Assembly: GCA_013361975.1 (NCBI GenBank)
Contig: JABFXB010000398.1
Span: 1-11,176, forward strand
Length of the DNA: 11,176 bases
Reading direction: 5' to 3'
Origin: Dermatophilaceae bacterium
GTDB lineage: Bacteria > Actinomycetota > Actinomycetes > Actinomycetales > Dermatophilaceae
Of the stretch, positions 7,398 to 11,176 are shown in pieces. The number at the start of each line of letters is the position of its first letter. Position 1 is the first letter of the stretch. The notes below the pieces were generated by a model. The model saw only the letters and a program-made list of their open reading frames with translations. It was not told where the DNA came from and did not search any database. The translations under genes and the position numbers were made by a program.

Positions 7398-7418
7398 ACC
7401 CTACCGAACACCTGTTCG
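7398..7418 (-). promoter_or_regulatory. LexA-binding SOS box and -10 element of recA
   Basis: CGAACACCTGTTCG (7405-7418) is a palindrome with the core GAAC-N4-GTTC, the LexA recognition pattern of actinobacteria and Gram-positives. On the minus strand a -10-like TAGGGT (7398-7403) begins one base after it, so bound LexA would cover the spacer and block RNA polymerase. No good -35 is visible. The site lies about 180 nt upstream of the recA ATG and just beyond the DUF3046 stop codon, so it controls recA-recX rather than DUF3046. Confidence 0.85.
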
Positions 7419-7438
7419 AAGTCGCGACGACACGCCGG

Positions 7439-7687
7439 TCAGCTGCCGACCTGCCCGCCCTGGGCGCCACGCGCCACCCGGACGTCGCGGCCCAACCTGC
7501 GCTCGGGCGGCACGTCCATGTCGACGCAGAGCGCCTCCCACACCGCGCGTGGCGGCTCACCGTCGTCGAGCGCCTGGACCACGGTGCGGTTGCCGAGCGC
7601 ACCGATGACGTGGTCGCGCGCGAGCGACCCGGCATACGCCGCGCCGAACTCGTCGTCCATCAAGGTCCAGAAGTGACTGATCCGCAC
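7439..7687 (-). CDS. DUF3046 small protein upstream of recA
   Basis: This 82-residue protein begins VRISHFWTLMDDEFGAAYAG and continues with SLARDHVIGALGNRTVVQALDDGEPPRAVWEALCVDMDVP, the highly conserved DUF3046 pattern. The family has no known function and in many actinobacteria is encoded next to recA in the same direction, as here. The start is a GTG at 7685-7687; an adjacent GTG at 7688-7690 would add one residue, and a GGGTGG about 10-13 nt upstream could be the ribosome binding site. The frame stays open further upstream, but that sequence is Arg-rich and outside the family. The last 20 or so residues, after RRLGRDV, are not conserved. It is separated from recA by 211 nt that hold the recA promoters, so it is probably transcribed separately, with possible read-through into recA. 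Confidence 0.88.
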   Translation of the reverse strand: MRISHFWTLMDDEFGAAYAGSLARDHVIGALGNRTVVQALDDGEPPRAVWEALCVDMDVPPERRLGRDVRVARGAQGGQVGS

Positions 7688-7839
7688 CACAGCAGTCTGC
7701 CACCCGAGCCCGAGGAACCCGTCGCGCCGAAACCGCCGTCGGAGCGTTACCTCAACCGCCCACGCCGTCGCCGTGTGACCGATATCGTCCACTCGTCCCG
7801 CGCGCCGAGCAGGGACCTCGACACTTCAGGGGAGCAACC
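7688..7839. other. Divergent spacer between the DUF3046 gene and the DUF3352-type gene
   Basis: This 152-nt spacer should hold two divergent promoters, but none is clear. TATCGT at 7783-7788 fits the TANNNT -10 pattern on + and would give a leader of about 45 nt, but it lacks a recognisable -35. It overlaps an 8-bp palindrome CGATATCG (7780-7787). The ribosome binding site GGGGAG before the + gene is clear. Confidence 0.3.
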
Positions 7840-9522
7840 ATGACCGAACCCAACGAGCCCAACGTGCCCTCAGGGCCGACCCACCACTCGGGCGACGCCA
7901 CCCGGCCGATCCCGGCCGACGCGACGACGCCCGTCCCGCAGTACACCTACCCCGTCCCCTCGGGCAGCCACCCGGTTCCCTCCGCGACCGGGCAGACCGA
8001 CGCCACCGACGCCGCAGACGCCACCGGCGTCGCCCTCGCCGACGAGCCGGCGGCCCCCGGCAAGTCCGGGCGCAAGCGCACCGGCCTGCTGGTCGGCGCC
8101 CTGGCCACCGTCCTCGCCCTGGGCGGCGCGGGCGTCTTCGCCGCGCAGACCCTGAGCGGCAGCGGCACGCAGCCGTCCGACGTCCTCCCCGGCGACGCGT
8201 ACGGCTACGTCCGCGTCGACATCGACCCGTCGGCCGGCCAGAAGATCGCCGCCGTCCGCTTCCTCGGCAAGCTCGAGGCCGTCAAGGACACCCTCGGCAG
8301 CGACGACCCGCGCAAGAAGCTGTGGGAGATGGCCTCGAAGAACGCCGGCGACGACTGCGTCAAGAAGCTCACCTACGACAAGGACGTCGCGCCGTGGCTC
8401 GGCGACCGCCTCGGCGCGGCGGTCCGCCCCGGCGGCACGCCCGACCAGCCGAACGTCGCCATCGCGATCCAGGTCAAGGACGAGACCGTGGCCAAGGACG
8501 CCCTCACCAGGCTCTTCGCCTGCGACAAGGGCTCGAAGACCGACGTGCGCATGAAGGACGGCTACGCCGTCGTCACGCCCGGCGGCACGGGCGACGCCAC
8601 CCTGGCCGCGGTCGAGAAGGGCTCGCTCTCCCAGAACGCGAACTTCACCGGCGACATGGGCGCCCTCGGTGAGCAGGGCATCGCATCGGCCTGGTTCGAC
8701 ATGACGACCGGCATCAAGGAGCTGCCGAAGCTGGACGGCAAGGGCTCCGGCATGGACGCCGCGGCCATGGCGAGCGCCAAGGGCCGAGTCGCCGCCGCCC
8801 TGCGCTTCGACGCCGACTACGTCGAGCTGGCGGGCGTCGTCCGCGGCGCCGACGCGACGAAGGCGGTCAAGGGCAACGGCAGCGAGCTGGCCAACCTGCC
8901 CGCGAACACCATGGCGGCCGTGCACGTCTCGGGCGCCGACCAGATGCTCGACTCGGCGTGGCCGCAGCTGAAGAAGCAGATCGACGGACTCGCGGCCGCC
9001 GGCGGCCAGGACGACATGATCGCCACCATCGAGCAGCAGCTCGACGTCAAGCTGCCCGACGACCTCAAGGTGCTCCTCGGCCGGTCGTTCACGATCGCGA
9101 TGCCCGACCAGGACTTCAAGAGCGGCACGTTCACGGCCGGCGCCAAGGTGGTCTCGAGCGACGCCAAGCGCGCCGACGAGATCATCGACCGCCTCGTCCA
9201 GATGTCCACCGGCAGCAGCGACGCCGTCACCCACAAGGTCGAGGGCGACAAGGTCTACGTCGCGACGACGCCCGACTACGCCGACGACCTCAAGTCGGGT
9301 GGCAAGCTCGGCGACACCGACGCGTTCAAGCTGGCGGTCGGCGACGTCACGTCGTCGAACACCGCCGTCTTCGTCGACCTCGACAAGCTCGAGAAGCTCT
9401 ACCTCGGCGAGGTGAAGGGCAACGACAAGACGTTCCTCGAGTCGCTGCGCGCGGTCGGCATCAACGCCGCCACCACCGGCAACGGTGAGGGCACGTTCAC
9501 CCTGCGCGTCCTCGGCAACTGA
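7840..9522 (+). CDS. Membrane-anchored DUF3352-type protein, function unknown
   Basis: The 560-residue product has three parts. Residues 1-80 are Pro/Thr/Ala/Asp-rich, probably disordered and cytoplasmic. A basic stretch GRKR precedes one hydrophobic helix at about 82-103. The remaining 450 or so residues should lie outside the membrane. That part opens with DVLPGDAYGYVRVDIDPSAGQK and contains PWLGDRLGAAV at about 185-195, both typical of actinobacterial DUF3352 proteins. Further on, PANTMAAVHVSG and LPDDLKVLLGRSFTIAM look like a second version of the same pattern, suggesting an internal duplication of the fold. Only two cysteines were noted in the first 230 residues (173 and 228), possibly a disulfide. 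ATG 7840 is preceded by GGGGAG at 5 nt. No catalytic motif is seen and the neighbours give no clue to function. A structural, binding or chaperone-like envelope role is only a guess. Confidence 0.82.
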   Translation: MTEPNEPNVPSGPTHHSGDATRPIPADATTPVPQYTYPVPSGSHPVPSATGQTDATDAADATGVALADEPAAPGKSGRKRTGLLVGALATVLALGGAGVFAAQTLSGSGTQPSDVLPGDAYGYVRVDIDPSAGQKIAAVRFLGKLEAVKDTLGSDDPRKKLWEMASKNAGDDCVKKLTYDKDVAPWLGDRLGAAVRPGGTPDQPNVAIAIQVKDETVAKDALTRLFACDKGSKTDVRMKDGYAVVTPGGTGDATLAAVEKGSLSQNANFTGDMGALGEQGIASAWFDMTTGIKELPKLDGKGSGMDAAAMASAKGRVAAALRFDADYVELAGVVRGADATKAVKGNGSELANLPANTMAAVHVSGADQMLDSAWPQLKKQIDGLAAAGGQDDMIATIEQQLDVKLPDDLKVLLGRSFTIAMPDQDFKSGTFTAGAKVVSSDAKRADEIIDRLVQMSTGSSDAVTHKVEGDKVYVATTPDYADDLKSGGKLGDTDAFKLAVGDVTSSNTAVFVDLDKLEKLYLGEVKGNDKTFLESLRAVGINAATTGNGEGTFTLRVLGN

Positions 9523-9542
9523 CCCGACGCCGCACCCCCAGC

Positions 9543-9574
9543 ACGAAGGGCCCCGCTCCGGCGGGGCCCTTCGT
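9543..9574. terminator. C(UNCG)G hairpin terminator between the DUF3352-type gene and the epimerase gene
   Basis: ACGAAGGGCCCCGC (9543-9556) and GCGGGGCCCTTCGT (9561-9574) form a perfect 14-bp stem around TCCG. In the + strand RNA this is C(UCCG)G, an exceptionally stable tetraloop class. It starts 20 nt after the + stop codon and lies 22 nt beyond the epimerase stop on minus, so it probably serves both convergent genes. There is no long T-run. Confidence 0.87.
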
Positions 9575-9596
9575 CATGTCGGTCGCGCGAGAGGTC

Positions 9597-10703
9597 TCAG
9601 TGCGTCGACGCGAAGCCCGAGATGCCGAAGCCGCCGGTCGCCGGAACCCGAACTTCGTTGCGGCAGTAGAAGATGCCGCCGACCACCGGCGATGAGACCG
9701 ACCACCACGCGGCGTCCAGGTCGCTCACGGCCGTCGTGGGCTCGGCCGCGACGACGGCTGCCGCCGCCCCCACCCCGACGTGGCTCTCCATCATCGAGCC
9801 GACGATCGTGCCCAGCCCGGCGTCGTGCGCCCGGCGCAGCATGTCGCGTCCGACCGTGAGCGACCCGCACTTGGCGAGCTTGACGTTGACGAGGTCGGCC
9901 GCGCCCAGACGGATGATGCGTTCGAGGTCCCACGGCGAGTAGCACGACTCGTCGGCCATGACCGGCAGACCGACCCGCTCACGCACCCAGGCGAGCCCTT
10001 CGACGTCGTCGGCGACGACCGGCTGCTCGACGAGCTCGACGCCCAGGTCGGCCACCTCGAGGGCCCGGATCACCTGGACGGCCTCCTCGCGGGTCCAGCC
10101 CTGGTTGGCGTCGAGGCGGATCGCCACGTTGGGTCCGATGGCTTCGCGCACCGATGCCACGCGCTGCACGTCGGTGCTCGCGTCGGTGCCGACCTTCATC
10201 TTGAGGGTGCGGAAGCCGTCGGAGACGCGCTCCCGCGCGCTGTCGGCGAGCGCGCGCGCGGCGCCTGCGGAGAGCGTCACGTCGGTCGTCAGCCCCTCGC
10301 GTATGCCGTTCGCCCCCGACCCGAGCAGCGCGGCCACCGAGGTGCCCTCCGCCTGCGCGACGAGGTCGTGCAGCGCCGCGTCGACGGCGGCCTTGGCGCC
10401 GAAGTTGCGGGCCACGGCGCGTTGGACGAGGGCAGCCGTGGCGGCGAGGTCGTCGCGGTCGTCGAGGCGCCGCCCCGTGACCCTTGGCGCGAGCATCTGC
10501 TCGATGCAGGCGGACGCGCTCGCCAGCGACTCACCCGTCACCTGCCACACCTGTGGGGCCTCGCCCCACCCGGTGCGGCCGTCGCTGTCGGTCACGGTCA
10601 CGATGACGGTGTCGGTGGTCTCGGTGCGGCGCAGCGCCGTCACGAACGGCGTGTGCAGGGGCACGGAGGAGACGGTCGTGGTGACCCGCTCGATCGTTGT
10701 CAC
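9597..10703 (-). CDS. Dipeptide epimerase (L-Ala-D/L-Glu epimerase type, enolase superfamily)
   Basis: The 368-residue product has the muconate-lactonizing subgroup layout: an alpha+beta capping domain to about residue 130, then a modified TIM barrel. Visible catalytic features are KMK at 168-170 (Lys170 the likely base), metal ligands Asp198 (RLDANQGW), Glu226 (VEQP) and Asp251 (ADES), and Lys275 in NVKLAKCG on the opposite face. DLD at 328-330 matches the Asp-x-Asp that holds the substrate ammonium in L-Ala-D/L-Glu epimerases, which favours dipeptide epimerase over o-succinylbenzoate synthase or muconate cycloisomerase. The usual substrate is L-Ala-D-Glu from murein peptides, though some family members prefer other dipeptides. 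The start is GTG 10701-10703, with GGGGGAG 6 nt upstream, and it overlaps the preceding stop as GTGA. This implies translational coupling to the serine hydrolase gene. Specificity is inferred. Confidence 0.87.
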   Translation of the reverse strand: MTTIERVTTTVSSVPLHTPFVTALRRTETTDTVIVTVTDSDGRTGWGEAPQVWQVTGESLASASACIEQMLAPRVTGRRLDDRDDLAATAALVQRAVARNFGAKAAVDAALHDLVAQAEGTSVAALLGSGANGIREGLTTDVTLSAGAARALADSARERVSDGFRTLKMKVGTDASTDVQRVASVREAIGPNVAIRLDANQGWTREEAVQVIRALEVADLGVELVEQPVVADDVEGLAWVRERVGLPVMADESCYSPWDLERIIRLGAADLVNVKLAKCGSLTVGRDMLRRAHDAGLGTIVGSMMESHVGVGAAAAVVAAEPTTAVSDLDAAWWSVSSPVVGGIFYCRNEVRVPATGGFGISGFASTH

Positions 10704-11176
10704 CGACCGCTCCCCCGGCCGTCGGCGACGACACCGGGCCCGGCGGCATACGTCTGCGGGGTCGCGGGAACGTCGGAGTGCTCGACCTCCCAGACGTCGC
10801 GCGCGATGCCGGCGACGAAGGCGGCGGCCTCCGCCTCGTCGAGCGCGATCGTGGTGCACACCGCGAGCACGAACGGTGGCTCGCCCGGCGGCCGCACCAG
10901 CGCCACGTCGTGCGAGATGCCCGGGACCCATCCCGACTTGCTGGCCGTGGGCGTGCCCGCGGGCAGGCCGGCCGGGACCTGGTCGACGTGCTCCTGGCGC
11001 GAGAGCAGCTCCTCCACCGGGCCGAGCACCGCCACGCCGCCGAGCGCGGCATCGCGTCGTGCGACCGCAGCCATGAGCTGGCCGAGGTCGGCGGCCGTGA
11101 CCGTGTTGGTCATGCCTGCCTCGCGGGCGCGGGCGTCCTCGATGCCCCGGCCGACGACCGTCGCCGCCGAGCAGCC
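10700..11176 (-). CDS. Class A beta-lactamase-like serine hydrolase (C-terminal part; 5' end outside window)
   Basis: This is the C-terminal 158 residues of a protein whose start lies right of the window. The segment EAGMTNTVTAADLGQLMAAV resembles the class A helix that precedes the active-site strand. SKSGW (the Lys codon is at 10937-10939) corresponds to the K-T/S-G motif of beta-lactamases and DD-peptidases, followed by GISHDVALVRPP and FVLAVCTT, the expected beta strands. The SxxK nucleophile and SDN motif are in the missing part, so activity cannot be judged. It could be a beta-lactamase or a peptidase acting on D-amino-acid peptides. Coupling by GTGA overlap to a dipeptide epimerase favours a role in murein peptide processing over antibiotic resistance, but this is inference. 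The stop is TGA at 10700-10702, and the last 20 or so residues are a Gly/Arg-rich tail. Confidence 0.8.
   Translation of the reverse strand, partial: GCSAATVVGRGIEDARAREAGMTNTVTAADLGQLMAAVARRDAALGGVAVLGPVEELLSRQEHVDQVPAGLPAGTPTASKSGWVPGISHDVALVRPPGEPPFVLAVCTTIALDEAEAAAFVAGIARDVWEVEHSDVPATPQTYAAGPGVVADGRGSGR

Noticed and set aside
7870..9234. Long open frame on - (454 codons) opposite the DUF3352-type gene
   Set aside because: The + frame has a clear ribosome binding site, a membrane helix and family motifs; the antisense frame has none.

Overview
The window is very GC-rich, and its coding stretches use almost only G- or C-ending codons. Its core gene order is recA, recX, miaB, miaA, dapF with a DUF3046 gene upstream of recA. 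That order is characteristic of Actinobacteria, and the protein style suggests Micrococcales, possibly the Intrasporangiaceae (inferred by eye, without a search). No tRNA, rRNA, insertion sequence, phage gene, CRISPR array or intein was seen. This is mostly housekeeping chromosome with an informative set of regulatory sites.

Left part (1-4421). The 3' end of an RsmC-like methyltransferase gene on + meets, across a hairpin, a minus-strand cluster transcribed right to left: miaB, def (peptide deformylase), miaA and dapF. MiaA prenylates A37 of UNN-decoding tRNAs and MiaB then methylthiolates it, so consecutive steps of one modification share a cluster. The cluster also holds a deformylase that acts on nascent proteins and the last diaminopimelate-forming enzyme of the lysine and peptidoglycan pathway. 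The small gaps (42, 49 and 1 nt) suggest one operon.

Middle (4422-7690). A YceI-family gene stands alone on +. Its promoter region carries two TTGA-N4-TYAA dyads that look like operators, and it ends in a strong GNRA-capped hairpin facing recX. On minus, DUF3046, recA and recX follow one another. The 211-nt DUF3046-recA spacer holds a perfect LexA-type SOS box and, nearer recA, a good match to the PafBC (RecA-NDp) promoter motif. Dual DNA-damage control of recA is therefore likely.

Right part (7840-11176). A + gene encodes a single-pass membrane-anchored DUF3352-type protein of unknown function, ending in a C(UNCG)G hairpin terminator. Convergent to it, on minus, are the C-terminal part of a class A beta-lactamase-like serine hydrolase and a dipeptide epimerase of the enolase superfamily. 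These two overlap by GTGA and look translationally coupled. Together they suggest processing or salvage of murein-derived peptides.

No clearly new multi-gene system is visible. The best leads are the dual recA promoter, the paired dyads at yceI, the hydrolase-epimerase pair, and an apparent excess of the heptamer GGCATAC.
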